64,000 bases of DNA from the NCBI GenBank assembly GCA_036802945.1, contig DAIRVG010000002.1:81744-145743 (forward strand), written 5' to 3'. Below the pieces are notes generated by a model. That model did not search any database and was not told where the DNA came from. It saw nothing but the letters and a program-made list of their open reading frames with translations. This document shows positions 41,752 to 50,896 of the stretch, piece after piece. The first letter of the stretch is position 1; each line of letters starts with the position of its first letter. The position numbers were made by a program, and so were the translations under genes. The DNA is from Gp6-AA40 sp036802945. Its GTDB lineage: Bacteria > Acidobacteriota > Vicinamibacteria > Vicinamibacterales > UBA2999.

Positions 41752-44625
41752 TTACGCCGCCTCCAGAAAGCCGATTGGGAATGCTTCGAACACGTCTGCC
41801 GCCTTGATCCACGTTCGACCGGCGTCTTCGATGGCCGGGACGCATCGTCCGGTGAACAGTTGCTTATAGCAGCGTGGCGCCGATTCGGGAACACGAATGC
41901 GCGTGTCTGCCCAGACGTCGCCGACGGGAGCTTCGCCGTCCGGCTTCAGCGTTGCCACGAGCCGCGGCACGGCCACGAGCGCCTGGCGCTGGCCAAGGAC
42001 GCGGGCGAAGGCGAACACGTGGTCACGCTGGCTGCCGTCAGTCGCGAGCGGCTCATAAGAGCCGTTGCCGAACACGTCGTGGCTCGCACGCCTTGCGCGG
42101 AGCATCGTCATCGTCGCAAAGAGCTTTAGAGAATCGCCGTCAGGCTTCTGGAGGAGATCCGCGGCCAGTTCGGCCTCGCGCCCCCGCTCGCGGGCCGCAT
42201 CCAACTCATCGAGGAGCGCTCGGCGCTTCTGGTAGTCGACGGGCCGGCGATTATCAGGATCGACAAGGCTGAAGTCCCACAGCTCGGTCCCCTGGTAGAA
42301 ATCAGGGACACCCGGCGCGCCGATCTTGATAGCGAGCTGCGCGAGCGAGTTGTAAATGCCATAACGCGCAACGAGGCGCGCCATCTCGAGAAAGTCCCGG
42401 CGGAAGGCGGCGTTGTCAGGGGAGAGGACCATCTCGACGAAGCGCGCCATCGCCTTCTCGTGCGGCTCGCTCGGATTCAGCCAGCTCGTGAAGACCTTCG
42501 CTTCGCGCATTGCCTTGAGCATGTAGCTGCTGATGCGGTCCCGATAGGCACGTTCCTCCTCGGGCGTCATGGTCCCAAACGGCCACGAGCCAATCAGCGT
42601 CTGGTAGAGCAGGTACTCTTCGTTCCGGCTCGGGTAGGACTCGGAGTCGATGATCGTCCGCGCCTTGCGGTTCAGACGCGCCCACCGCCCCGCTGCCTGT
42701 TTCCACTCGACCGGCAGCTCGGACAGCGCGTTGATTCGCGCACGGACGTCCTCGCTGCGCTTGGTGTCGTGCGTCGACGTTGCTGAGAGTCCGTGCGGCC
42801 ACTTCTTCGCTCGCTCGATCATCCACGCGTGCAGGGCGTCCGGTGCAATGCCGAACCTGTCGGGTTCCCCACCGACCTCGTTCAGCGACACGAGCCGGTT
42901 GTAGATGTAGAGGGCGGTGTCCTCGATGCCCTTCGCGGTCACCGGGCTCGTCACCTGCTGGAATTTGCCGACGAACTTCAGGTGCTCGCACCGTTCTTCT
43001 TCGGGGATATAGTCCGCTTTCTTCAGAAGGAGGCCGCGAATGAAATCGAAGACGATGCGAGGATGACGCGGATTGCGTCGCCTGGCTTCGGTGGCTGCAT
43101 GCTCGATGTAGCGCCGATCGTGGTCGCTCACTTCGGTCTCGCGTCCGTTGACGTAGGTCCGGTAGACAGGGAACGCCGCGATGATCTCCCTCATCGCGTA
43201 CGTGAGGCTGTTGAGCGTGAAGTCACGGTAGTGACGGTTGCGCTCGGAGAACCGGTTCAACCCGTGGGCCAGCACGTTGAGCTCACTGGCCATGCTCATG
43301 CGAAGGATGAGCTGCTTGCTGCGGTAGGCGAATTCGCGAAACGGCGCCCGCAAACGGGTGAAGCGCTCGAACGCCTCGTTCACCGCGCGCTCGTTTCGTC
43401 CATCGACGAACAGCCCGTTCACTCGGACCAGGAAGTCGTATCCTGTCGTCCCTTCCACTGGCCATGACGGCAGCCACTCGCCGTGGCCGAGAATTTTTTC
43501 GACAACGAGATAGAGGCGCGCGTCGTCCGTGAAGAGATCGGGGCGCATATCGCGCGCCCGCGCCTGGAGCCGGTCGAGGTAGTCACCAGGATCGTAGAGG
43601 CCGTCCACGTGATCGATCCTGAAGCCGTCGACCTGTCCCTGCGTCAGCAGCTCGAAGGCGAATGCATGGATGCGCTCGAAGACCACCGGGTCTTCCATGC
43701 GGACCGCGGCAAGCTCGTTGAAGTCGAAAAATCGCCGATAGTTGATTTCCTGCTCGGCAACACGCCAATACGCGAGCCGGTATGCCTGCATCGAGAGCAG
43801 CGCGTCGAGGCGGTCGAAGCTCCGGGCGCTTCCCTTGATCCCGTTCAGCGCGACCACCGCACGGTCGATGTGCGCGAGCACCGGTGGCGAAATGGAGGTC
43901 AGCCCGGCGAGCCGCCGCTTGATCACTTCCTTTTCGCGATCGCGCTCCGCTCGCAACGCCTGCGTCTGCGCGTCCCGCCCGGGAAGGCGCTGAATCGCGG
44001 TGAGGATGCTGAGGAACTCGATTCCCGCGTCGCTCTCGCCTATCCCGGCGAGGAGTGCGTCTGCCTCGAAGCCGAGAATGCCGCCGTACGCGTCCGGCGA
44101 GATCGGAAGGACCCAATCGGCGTAGCGCGCACTGAACACTCCATTCACGTACTGGAGGGTGATCTCCTGTCGTTCGAGCACCGCGCCATAGGAATCGCCA
44201 AGGATCGGCAGCAGGACCTTGTCTTCCAGTTCAGGTTTCAGCGGATGCCAGTCGATATCGAAGAATTGCGCATACCGCGAGCTCGGACCGTTCTCGAGCA
44301 CGTCCTGCCACCATGGGTTGGAGGAATGCGCGATGCCCATGTGATTGGGCACGAGGTCGATGATGTGACCCATCCCACGCGCGCGGAGTGTAGTGACCCA
44401 GCGGTCGAAGGTGTCGTGATCTCCGATTTCCGGGTTCAGCTGCGTCGGAACCGCGACGTCGTAGCCGTGGGTGCTCCCGGGCACCGCTTTGAAATAGCTC
44501 GAGGCATAACAGTGCGAAATACCGAGCGTATCCAGGTAGTCGACGATGGATGTGGCCGCATCAAAGGTAAATGACGCGTTGAATTGAAGGCGATACGTCG
44601 CGGTCGGAACGATGGCGGGGGGCAT
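41752..44625 (-). CDS. treY: Malto-oligosyltrehalose synthase
   Basis: Enzyme of 957 residues that turns the reducing end of a maltodextrin into a trehalose linkage. N-terminal PTATYRLQFNASFTF and SHCYASSYFKA are the standard TreY opening; VPNHMGIAH is region I of the GH13 fold, DGFRIDHVDGLYDP region II, and FDWRP-type late motifs are replaced by GVPDFYQGTELWDFSLVDPD, the family C-terminal mark. TreZ, which releases trehalose, and TreX are not nearby. ATG 44625 gives the full family length. Confidence 0.95.
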   Translation of the reverse strand: MPPAIVPTATYRLQFNASFTFDAATSIVDYLDTLGISHCYASSYFKAVPGSTHGYDVAVPTQLNPEIGDHDTFDRWVTTLRARGMGHIIDLVPNHMGIAHSSNPWWQDVLENGPSSRYAQFFDIDWHPLKPELEDKVLLPILGDSYGAVLERQEITLQYVNGVFSARYADWVLPISPDAYGGILGFEADALLAGIGESDAGIEFLSILTAIQRLPGRDAQTQALRAERDREKEVIKRRLAGLTSISPPVLAHIDRAVVALNGIKGSARSFDRLDALLSMQAYRLAYWRVAEQEINYRRFFDFNELAAVRMEDPVVFERIHAFAFELLTQGQVDGFRIDHVDGLYDPGDYLDRLQARARDMRPDLFTDDARLYLVVEKILGHGEWLPSWPVEGTTGYDFLVRVNGLFVDGRNERAVNEAFERFTRLRAPFREFAYRSKQLILRMSMASELNVLAHGLNRFSERNRHYRDFTLNSLTYAMREIIAAFPVYRTYVNGRETEVSDHDRRYIEHAATEARRRNPRHPRIVFDFIRGLLLKKADYIPEEERCEHLKFVGKFQQVTSPVTAKGIEDTALYIYNRLVSLNEVGGEPDRFGIAPDALHAWMIERAKKWPHGLSATSTHDTKRSEDVRARINALSELPVEWKQAAGRWARLNRKARTIIDSESYPSRNEEYLLYQTLIGSWPFGTMTPEEERAYRDRISSYMLKAMREAKVFTSWLNPSEPHEKAMARFVEMVLSPDNAAFRRDFLEMARLVARYGIYNSLAQLAIKIGAPGVPDFYQGTELWDFSLVDPDNRRPVDYQKRRALLDELDAARERGREAELAADLLQKPDGDSLKLFATMTMLRARRASHDVFGNGSYEPLATDGSQRDHVFAFARVLGQRQALVAVPRLVATLKPDGEAPVGDVWADTRIRVPESAPRCYKQLFTGRCVPAIEDAGRTWIKAADVFEAFPIGFLEAA

Positions 44626-44708
44626 GGCCGAGTTTCAGGAACCAAACCCGGTGCCACCCGTTGTCCATTTTGAACCATCGTTGGAACGTCGCTTGCTGAA
44701 GAGGTCAC

Positions 44709-45671
44709 GTGATCGCACGCGTCAGCTCAGCCGTGGCGTTGCTCGGCCTGATTGTCATCGGCTGCGGCGGCGGTATCGCGATTCGCGCCCCTGAGCGGCC
44801 GCCGTCTCCGGATCAAATCAAGGAACTGTGGATAGATCCAGGTAATCAGCCGCGTGATCTTTTCTGGGGCGTCGGCGGCCAGAAGTACGCGCCGGCCCCC
44901 GATGCGGTCTACACATTCGAGGCGCGGGACGACGTCGGTTTCAGCTCGAGTTACGACGTCAGGGATCCCCAGGGTGTGGAGTGGAGCGCCAAGATCGGGC
45001 CGGAGTCGCAGAGCGAGGTCGTCCTCTCGCGAATCTTATGGGGCCTTGGCTATCACCAGCCTCCTGTTTACTACCTGCCGTCATGGAAGCTCCAACGGGA
45101 TGGCCACGTTCGCATCGAGAGTGAAGCGCGGTTCCGTCCGAAGCTCCTACAGCTCGAGCGCCTTAAGGAGTACTGGTGGTGGCAGCAGAATCCCTTTGTC
45201 GGCACCCATGAGTTGAGCGGGTTGCTCGTCGTGCTGACGATGTTCAACAGCACAGATCTGAAGAACGACAACAACAGTATCTACAAGTCCACGGAGCCGT
45301 GGGAGGGGGCCGACCGTTGGTTCGTCGTCCGCGATCTCGGCGCCTCGCTCGGAGAGACCGGTAAGCTGTTCCCGCGGCGCAACTGGCTCGACGGGTTCGA
45401 GAAGCACGGCTTCATCACGGCCATCGACGGCGCCAGGGTCGAGTTCGACTATGTCGGCCGCCACCAGGAGCTGCTCTCGATGATTCATCCGCCCGATGTC
45501 CAGTGGGCCGCGCAACGCATGCAGCGGATCACCGACGCGCAATGGCGCGACGCGTTCCGGGCAGCCAACTACGCGGACGCGGACGCGCAGCGTTTCATCC
45601 GCCGGCTCAAGCAGAAAATTGACGACGGCCTCGCGCTTCGGGCGCGTCCGATCGACCAGGCAACCCGCTAA
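44709..45671 (+). CDS. Lipoprotein with kinase-like motifs, function unknown
   Basis: Predicted lipoprotein of 320 residues. A signal peptide ends in the lipobox VIGC (Cys19), so the mature protein is lipid-anchored. In the body, MFNSTDLKNDNNSIY and WFVVRDLGASLG resemble the catalytic and metal-binding loops of atypical kinases such as HipA, CotH or Fam20 folds. That resemblance is by eye only. It is followed eight bases later by a DUF4956 gene, a partner that also occurs beside CotH-type genes. GAGG before GTG 44709 supports the start. Confidence 0.5.
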   Translation: MIARVSSAVALLGLIVIGCGGGIAIRAPERPPSPDQIKELWIDPGNQPRDLFWGVGGQKYAPAPDAVYTFEARDDVGFSSSYDVRDPQGVEWSAKIGPESQSEVVLSRILWGLGYHQPPVYYLPSWKLQRDGHVRIESEARFRPKLLQLERLKEYWWWQQNPFVGTHELSGLLVVLTMFNSTDLKNDNNSIYKSTEPWEGADRWFVVRDLGASLGETGKLFPRRNWLDGFEKHGFITAIDGARVEFDYVGRHQELLSMIHPPDVQWAAQRMQRITDAQWRDAFRAANYADADAQRFIRRLKQKIDDGLALRARPIDQATR

Positions 45672-45679
45672 CCGCCACT

Positions 45680-46357
45680 ATGCAGCTTCCGCCGCCAGAA
45701 CTTACGCAATCGATCCCTCAAGTGCTGACCAATCACTTCGACATGGTAGAGCGTGCCCTGCTGTCGTTGCCGATCGCGACGGTGCTCGGCGCGGCGCTCG
45801 CTTTCCGGCCGCGCCGCCGCGGCACCCCGCCGCGATCCGCGCCGGTCATCGAGACGCAAATCGTTCTCGCCATCGTCGGCGCCACCGTCATGCTGGTCGT
45901 CGGCTCGAGTCTCGCGCGTGCGTTCGGCATCGTAGGCGCCGCCAACCTGATTCGATATCGCGCGAAAATCGACGATCCGAAAGACGCCGTCGTGATGCTC
46001 TCGACCCTCAGCATGGGCCTGTGCTGCGGCGTGGAGTTGTACGGCCTGGCTGCGTTCGCCACCGTCTTCCTGTTGGGTGTCTTGTGGGCGGTGGAATCGA
46101 TCGAGCCGGAGCTGACCAAGCACTTTGAGCTGAAGCTCATCGCCGCGGAACCGGCCGCGATGCGCGGCGATCTCGAGGCGATCCTTCGGCGGTATCACGT
46201 GAAGTTCGAGCTGCGCAGCGCGGGGCAGAAGGAGCTGGTCTACGACACGGAGCTTCCCCTCCACACGCGGACGGATCGGATTGCAAACGCGATCCTGGCG
46301 CTTGGCAAGAACGGCGATACCGAAGTCGCCTGGGAAGAGAAAAAGACCAAGAAATAG
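45680..46357 (+). CDS. DUF4956 membrane protein
   Basis: Protein of 225 residues. Three to four membrane segments in residues 25-145 with the MgtC-like core GIVGAANLIRYRAKIDDPKD, then a cytoplasmic domain (about 150-225) of ferredoxin-like ACT type. This is the DUF4956 pattern. Function unknown; families of this kind occur with polyphosphate-polymerase (VTC) and CotH proteins. It lies eight bases after the lipoprotein gene and is probably co-transcribed. Confidence 0.75.
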   Translation: MQLPPPELTQSIPQVLTNHFDMVERALLSLPIATVLGAALAFRPRRRGTPPRSAPVIETQIVLAIVGATVMLVVGSSLARAFGIVGAANLIRYRAKIDDPKDAVVMLSTLSMGLCCGVELYGLAAFATVFLLGVLWAVESIEPELTKHFELKLIAAEPAAMRGDLEAILRRYHVKFELRSAGQKELVYDTELPLHTRTDRIANAILALGKNGDTEVAWEEKKTKK

Positions 46358-46361
46358 TCAA

Positions 46362-46393
46362 CCACGAAGAACACGACGAACACGAAGGCCAAA
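46362..46393. repeat. ACGAAGA-type repeat bordering an assembly gap
   Basis: CCACGAAGA, ACACGACGA and ACACGAAGG in tandem, cut off by the N run. Only one arm is visible; the mirror arm is probably lost in the gap. Confidence 0.75.
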
Positions 46394-46493
46394 NNNNNNN
46401 NNNNNNNNNNNNNNNNNNNNNNNNNNNNNNNNNNNNNNNNNNNNNNNNNNNNNNNNNNNNNNNNNNNNNNNNNNNNNNNNNNNNNNNNNNNNN
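46394..46493. other. Assembly gap (100 N)
   Basis: Run of exactly 100 N in an ACGAAGG-type repeat, between convergent genes. No gene is interrupted. Confidence 0.98.
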
Positions 46494-46494
46494 T

Positions 46495-46998
46495 CTACCC
46501 GCGATAATTACCAAACTGCAGCGCGACCCCGAAGTCCTGCTCCCGCAGCAGCCGCATCACTTCCTGTAAGTCATCCTTGGACCCGGAGGTGATACGCAGC
46601 TGATCGCCCTGAATCGACGCCTGCACCTTTTTCAGCTTCGCGTCTTTCAGGTACTTGATGATGTTCTTGGCGGTGTCCGAGGGGATGCCCTGCTGCAGCG
46701 CAATCTCTTGCCGGACGGTACTGTTGGCGGCCGGCACCGCGGCGCCGCGATTCAGGTTCTTGACGGGCACGTTGCGTCTGACCAGACGGGTAGAGACGAT
46801 TTCCCAGAGTGCATTCACCTTGAACTCGTCTTCGGCGGCGAGCACGAGCTTCGACTCCTTGGCGTCAAAATCGATCGACGCTTTGGCGCCTTTGAAGTCA
46901 TAGCGCTGCGCCACTTCCTTACGCGCCTGGTTGAGGGCGTTGTCCACTTCCTGAAGATCGACATTGGACGTGATGTCGAAGGAGCACTGCGTCGCCAT
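46495..46998 (-). CDS. yajQ: YajQ-family nucleotide-binding protein
   Basis: Protein of 167 residues matching YajQ along its whole length: CSFDITSNVDLQEVDNAL, then RYDFKGAKASIDFD, LNRGAAVPAANSTVRQEI, and the C-terminal LREQDFGVALQFGNYR. YajQ proteins bind cyclic di-GMP in some bacteria and also affect translation. ATG 46998 is the normal start; nine upstream codons are open but unneeded. The stop codon lies one base from the assembly gap. Confidence 0.92.
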   Translation of the reverse strand: MATQCSFDITSNVDLQEVDNALNQARKEVAQRYDFKGAKASIDFDAKESKLVLAAEDEFKVNALWEIVSTRLVRRNVPVKNLNRGAAVPAANSTVRQEIALQQGIPSDTAKNIIKYLKDAKLKKVQASIQGDQLRITSGSKDDLQEVMRLLREQDFGVALQFGNYRG

Positions 46999-47471
46999 GC
47001 GCTCACATGGTAACGCAACGAACAACGTTCACGATGGACACGATGTCGTCGCCTCCCATGATTCGCGATGTGCGTCTCGTGCCCCGCGGTCAGCGCTGCA
47101 GGCGATCTGCGATCGATGCGTATAGGTGATGGCGATCAGGCGCGCGTGCATCGGCCGACCCTTATGCGCCCGGGAACGGCGAGTGTCATCGCCCCGTGGC
47201 AATCAAGATCACGTGAGCGCAACGCGCCGGCGAGACGGGTGACGGACCTCAATCGACTGGCATTTGCGCGGCAGGATTAGGGACGTCTCTTTGAGCGTGC
47301 GGGCGAGGGCCCTACAGCTGAGTTGGTTCGCGACTTTAATCCTCGATTTGGGCTCACCTGCTGTTGGAGCGTGTACGAGCGCGATCTATACTGCGACGGT
47401 TCGCGTGAGCTTCGCGTCGGGCATTCCGCCCGGCTTCGCGCGACGAAAGGCCAGCCGACCGCACCGACCGC
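46999..47471. other. Long intergenic region before the gas vesicle cluster
   Basis: About 470 bases between divergent yajQ and the gas vesicle genes. Short frames exist (for example 47068-47280) but they have no ribosome-binding site and atypical composition. No repeats, tRNA or known riboswitch pattern is visible. The only clear signal is the promoter at 47364-47392. Confidence 0.6.
47364..47392 (+). promoter_or_regulatory. Sigma-70-type promoter of the gas vesicle operon
   Basis: TTGGAG (47364-47369) and TATACT (47387-47392) separated by 17 bases. The first gas vesicle gene starts 80 bases downstream at 47472. Confidence 0.6.
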
Positions 47472-47828
47472 ATGCCGACCGACCTGACAGGAAGTCCGAC
47501 CCGCGGCAGTGCCGGGCTGGTCGACATTCTCGATCGCGTGCTCGACAAGGGCCTCGTCGTGGCGGGGGACATCAAGGTGTCGCTCGCCGAAGTCGAGCTC
47601 CTCACTATTCGCATCCGCCTGATGATCTGTTCGATCGACAAGGCAGAGGAGATTGGCCTCGACTGGTGGAAGTACGACCGTCACCTGTCGCCCGGGCGCG
47701 AGCAGGGGAAGGTGTTGCAGGAGAATCTCGAACTGCGTGAGCGGCTTCGGCTGCTCGAACGGCGCGTCGCCTCGCTGACGCGAACCTCCGGCCGCCGCGG
47801 GCGATCCCGCGCGCTGGGCAAAGAGTGA
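47472..47828 (+). CDS. gvpJ: GvpA/J-type gas vesicle protein
   Basis: Small protein of 118 residues of the GvpA/GvpJ family. GLVDILDRVLDKGLVVAGDIKVSLAEVELLTIRIRL (residues 15-50) is the family core that packs in the gas vesicle shell. AGDIKVSL in place of DAWVRVSL fits GvpJ or GvpM rather than the main shell protein. The C-terminus is a coiled-coil-like stretch with heptads and a basic end. First gene of the cluster. ATG 47472 has no good ribosome-binding site. Confidence 0.8.
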   Translation: MPTDLTGSPTRGSAGLVDILDRVLDKGLVVAGDIKVSLAEVELLTIRIRLMICSIDKAEEIGLDWWKYDRHLSPGREQGKVLQENLELRERLRLLERRVASLTRTSGRRGRSRALGKE

Positions 47829-47850
47829 CACCGACTAAGGAGCTTTCACG

Positions 47851-48192
47851 ATGGCCGTCGAACGTGCAGCAGGTGGATCGAGTCTTATTGACGTCCTCGA
47901 CCGAGTACTAGACAAAGGCATCGTCATCGATGCGTGGGTGCGAGTCTCACTCGTCGGGATCGACCTGATTACCGTCGAGGCCCGCGTCGTCGTGGCGTCG
48001 ATCGACACCTACTTGAAGTATGCCGAGGCCATCGGCGCCTCCTCCGCCGTCGCGCGTCCGACGATCGAGACGCAGCGGCCGTACGACGAGATCGCCGCCG
48101 AAAACGTGTCACTTCGCGCGCAGCTGGAGAGCGGCACGCAGCCGCGGGCGCGGACGCCGGCCGCCGCCGCGCGCCGCCGTCGAACGAAGTAG
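47851..48192 (+). CDS. gvpA: GvpA, major gas vesicle shell protein, with extended tail
   Basis: Protein of 113 residues. Residues 11-62 (SLIDVLDRVLDKGIVIDAWV and on to TYLKYAEAIG) match GvpA closely, including the DAWVRVSLVGI beta segment and the EARVVVASIDTYL helix. It polymerises into the hollow protein shell. The last 45 residues (EIAAENVSLRAQLE and an Arg/Ala-rich tail) are an extension beyond the usual GvpA length of about 70. GGAGC precedes ATG 47851. It is 22 bases after the gvpJ-type gene. Confidence 0.88.
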   Translation: MAVERAAGGSSLIDVLDRVLDKGIVIDAWVRVSLVGIDLITVEARVVVASIDTYLKYAEAIGASSAVARPTIETQRPYDEIAAENVSLRAQLESGTQPRARTPAAAARRRRTK

Positions 48193-48283
48193 GACAGGCA
48201 ACGAGATAGTACGTGTGGGCGGCAACGACCTGGCAGGGTAGGGACGGATCCTCCTGCCTGCCTCTGCCCAGTGGACCACGCCC

Positions 48284-50491
48284 ATGAAGATCGAACGAAC
48301 CGCAGAGCACGGAATGAGCTCGCTTCAGGCGCGGACCTTCGCACGTGCAGCCGGAACGGCGGCCAACTACCCAGCACGTCTCGAGCTGCTCGAGTACTAC
48401 CTCGCCCATCATGACGACATCGTTCGCTGCGCGCAGGCGTCGCTCGCCTGGCTTGCCCGCCATGCGGGCGTGAAGCAGTCCGCCTGCCTCGCGGTCGACG
48501 GTGAATCCAACCTGCTCGTCGGTGTCGCCGCCCACGGCACCCTTGGCGAGGACATCGAGCTCTTTTCCTGGCCGCTCTCCGACACACACGATCCGCTGAT
48601 CGTGGCGCTGCGCTCGGCGGGCTCCACGTCGTTCAAGCAGGGGAGGGCCAACGGTCACGCGGCGCAGGTGTCTCCGACGCCGCTCGGGCGCGGGCCGTTC
48701 ACCGGCATTCCGCTGGGAACACGGCACGGTGATTCCGCAGCCGATGACGTCGCGCCGGGCCTTCTGCTGTTCCGCGCAGCATCGGGCATGACGCCCGAAA
48801 TCGCGTGGGTGGTCACGGTCCTGGGCCAGAAAATCGACCAGTTACGCGGACGCGGCAGCCTTGCGGAGGAAGCGCGCAAACTGCGGCGCGAGCGGGCGCT
48901 CTTCTTCACCATCATCAACGCCGTGACGGATCCGATTCTGCTGACGGACACCGAGGGCCGGTTGATTGTGGCGAACGCGCGTGCGGAAAAACTCTTTGCC
49001 GCGAGCGAAGAAGAGAGCGAAGGCCGGCGCCGCGCGGTCGAACTGAACAACATGCTCTTCTCGGCCGCCCTATCGCGCTCGGCCGTGGAAGGGACCCAGG
49101 AGGCGCGCGAGCTGCTGCTCGTCGACCCGAGCGACGGTTCGGACCTGCTGTTCGAAGTCCTCTCGACGACGGTCGAGGATCCGCGGGAAGGCACCGGTGT
49201 CGTGTCGGTGCTCCGCAATATCACCGACCTGCGCCGCGCGACCGAGCAGATCGAGGAGAACTACCAGAAACTCCGCGTCGCCGAAGCGGCCGTGCGCGCG
49301 GAACGCGATCGCCTCAACCTGATCATCGATTCGGTGGCCGATCCCATCATCGTGACCGATTCGACAGGCGCCACCGTGCTGATGAACTCACCGGCGGAAG
49401 ATCTCTTCACGCTGATGTCGAGCGTCAGCGACGTCGCGCAGCGCACCGTGCAGGCGAACGACGCGCATTTCTCGTCATTCATCTCCGGGTTACTGCTCGG
49501 CGAAACGGGGCCCGGCGAAATCCGGCGCGGCGAGATCGGGCTGATGAACCCGGCGACGACCGAGCCGATCCCGGTCGAAGCCATCGCGGGAAAGGTGCTC
49601 ACCGAAACCGGCGAGTTGACAGCGGTCGTCACCATCCTCCACGACCGCCGCGAAGCGCTCGAGCGCGCGCGGTTGTACGAACAGTTGAAAGCGGCTTCCG
49701 ACGAGCTGCAGGCGCGCGTGCAGGCGGCCACCGCCGAACTCGCAACGCAGAACGAGCTCCTCCGGCGTCAGGCGATCGAGCTCGAACAGGCGTCGCGGCT
49801 GAAGTCACAGTTCCTCGCCAACATGTCGCACGAGTTCAGGACGCCGCTCAACGCGATCCTGGGCTATACGCACATGCTGCTGCAGGGCGTCGCCGGCGAC
49901 CTGCTGCCCGCGGTGAAGCGCCAGCTGCAGCGGATCGATTCGAACGGCCGCCACCTGATGACCATCATCAACGAGATTCTCGACATCACCCGTATCGAGG
50001 CGGGGAAGATGCCGATGCAGCTCAGCGAGTTCAACCTGAATGAGCTCGTTCCCGAGGTGATGACGGAGCTCGATCCGGTCATCGCGCGATCGAAGCTGAC
50101 CGTCAGCCCGAAGCTGTGCCCGGCCATGCCGCTCGTCTATAGTGATCGCCAGAAAGTGAAGCAGATTATCGTCAACCTCCTGAGCAACGCGCTGAAGTTC
50201 ACGCATGAGGGCGGTATCGCGATCACCGTCGACTACGATTCGCGCGACCGGATGGCGGCGGTGGCAGTGAAGGACACGGGCATCGGTATCTCTCCCGAGA
50301 ACCACGAAAAGATCTTCGAGGACTTCCGCCAGGTCGACGACTCGCCGTCGCGCCAGTACGGCGGCACTGGTCTGGGCCTTGCGATTTGCCGCCGCCTTGC
50401 CACCGCGCTCGGCGGTCGCATCATGCTCGAGAGCGTGATGGGCGTCGGCTCGACGTTCACGCTGACCATCCCGGCGGAAACAGAGCAATGA
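48284..50491 (+). CDS. Sensor histidine kinase within the gas vesicle cluster
   Basis: Soluble kinase of 735 residues with no membrane helix. GAF-like N-terminal domain (about 30-190), two PAS domains (about 205-330 and 340-475, with ITDPILLTDTEG-like and SVADPIIVTDSTG openings), a coiled-coil linker, a dimerisation domain with the phospho-accepting His in ANMSHEFRTPLNAILGY, and a catalytic domain with N box (NLLSNALKFTH) and GTGLGLAI. It overlaps the response regulator by four bases. It lies between gvpA and the gvpF/L genes, so it probably controls or is controlled with gas vesicles; the signal is unknown. Confidence 0.88.
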   Translation: MKIERTAEHGMSSLQARTFARAAGTAANYPARLELLEYYLAHHDDIVRCAQASLAWLARHAGVKQSACLAVDGESNLLVGVAAHGTLGEDIELFSWPLSDTHDPLIVALRSAGSTSFKQGRANGHAAQVSPTPLGRGPFTGIPLGTRHGDSAADDVAPGLLLFRAASGMTPEIAWVVTVLGQKIDQLRGRGSLAEEARKLRRERALFFTIINAVTDPILLTDTEGRLIVANARAEKLFAASEEESEGRRRAVELNNMLFSAALSRSAVEGTQEARELLLVDPSDGSDLLFEVLSTTVEDPREGTGVVSVLRNITDLRRATEQIEENYQKLRVAEAAVRAERDRLNLIIDSVADPIIVTDSTGATVLMNSPAEDLFTLMSSVSDVAQRTVQANDAHFSSFISGLLLGETGPGEIRRGEIGLMNPATTEPIPVEAIAGKVLTETGELTAVVTILHDRREALERARLYEQLKAASDELQARVQAATAELATQNELLRRQAIELEQASRLKSQFLANMSHEFRTPLNAILGYTHMLLQGVAGDLLPAVKRQLQRIDSNGRHLMTIINEILDITRIEAGKMPMQLSEFNLNELVPEVMTELDPVIARSKLTVSPKLCPAMPLVYSDRQKVKQIIVNLLSNALKFTHEGGIAITVDYDSRDRMAAVAVKDTGIGISPENHEKIFEDFRQVDDSPSRQYGGTGLGLAICRRLATALGGRIMLESVMGVGSTFTLTIPAETEQ

Positions 50492-50880
50492 CCGATCAGA
50501 ACACACCGCTGATCCTCGTGGTCGACGACTACCAGGACGCACGAGAGATGTACGCCGAGTACCTCCAGTTTTCCGGCTTCCGCGTGGCGGAGGCGCGCAA
50601 TGGCAACGAGGCCGTCGCGCAGGCGTTTTCACTCAGACCCGATCTGATCCTGATGGACCTGTCACTGCCCGGCATGGACGGATGGGAAGCGACCAGGCTC
50701 CTGAAGGCCGACGACCGCACGAAGCACATCCCCGTCGTGGCGCTGACGGGCCACGCGCTCGCGGGCGCGTCGGAGGGTGCGAAAAGGGCTGGCTGCGATT
50801 CATTCGTGACCAAACCCTGTCTCCCGGATGACCTCGTGGTCGAGGTCCGGCGCATGTTGAGCGCGGTGAAGAAGTTATAA
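50488..50880 (+). CDS. Single-domain response regulator
   Basis: Receiver domain of 130 residues without an output domain. DD at 13-14, phospho-accepting Asp in LILMDLSLPGMDGWEA, Thr in ALTGHAL and Lys in VTKPCLPDD are all present. Its ATG overlaps the kinase stop (ATGA), so it is the cognate partner. Lacking a DNA-binding part, it must act by protein contact or pass phosphate on. The gvpL-type gene follows 16 bases later. Confidence 0.9.
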   Translation: MTDQNTPLILVVDDYQDAREMYAEYLQFSGFRVAEARNGNEAVAQAFSLRPDLILMDLSLPGMDGWEATRLLKADDRTKHIPVVALTGHALAGASEGAKRAGCDSFVTKPCLPDDLVVEVRRMLSAVKKL

Positions 50881-50896
50881 AGGAAGAGGACCATTC

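Noticed and set aside
46999..47471. Small frames upstream of the gas vesicle genes
   Set aside because: No ribosome-binding site, no homology recognised, and the promoter of the gvp operon lies inside the region.
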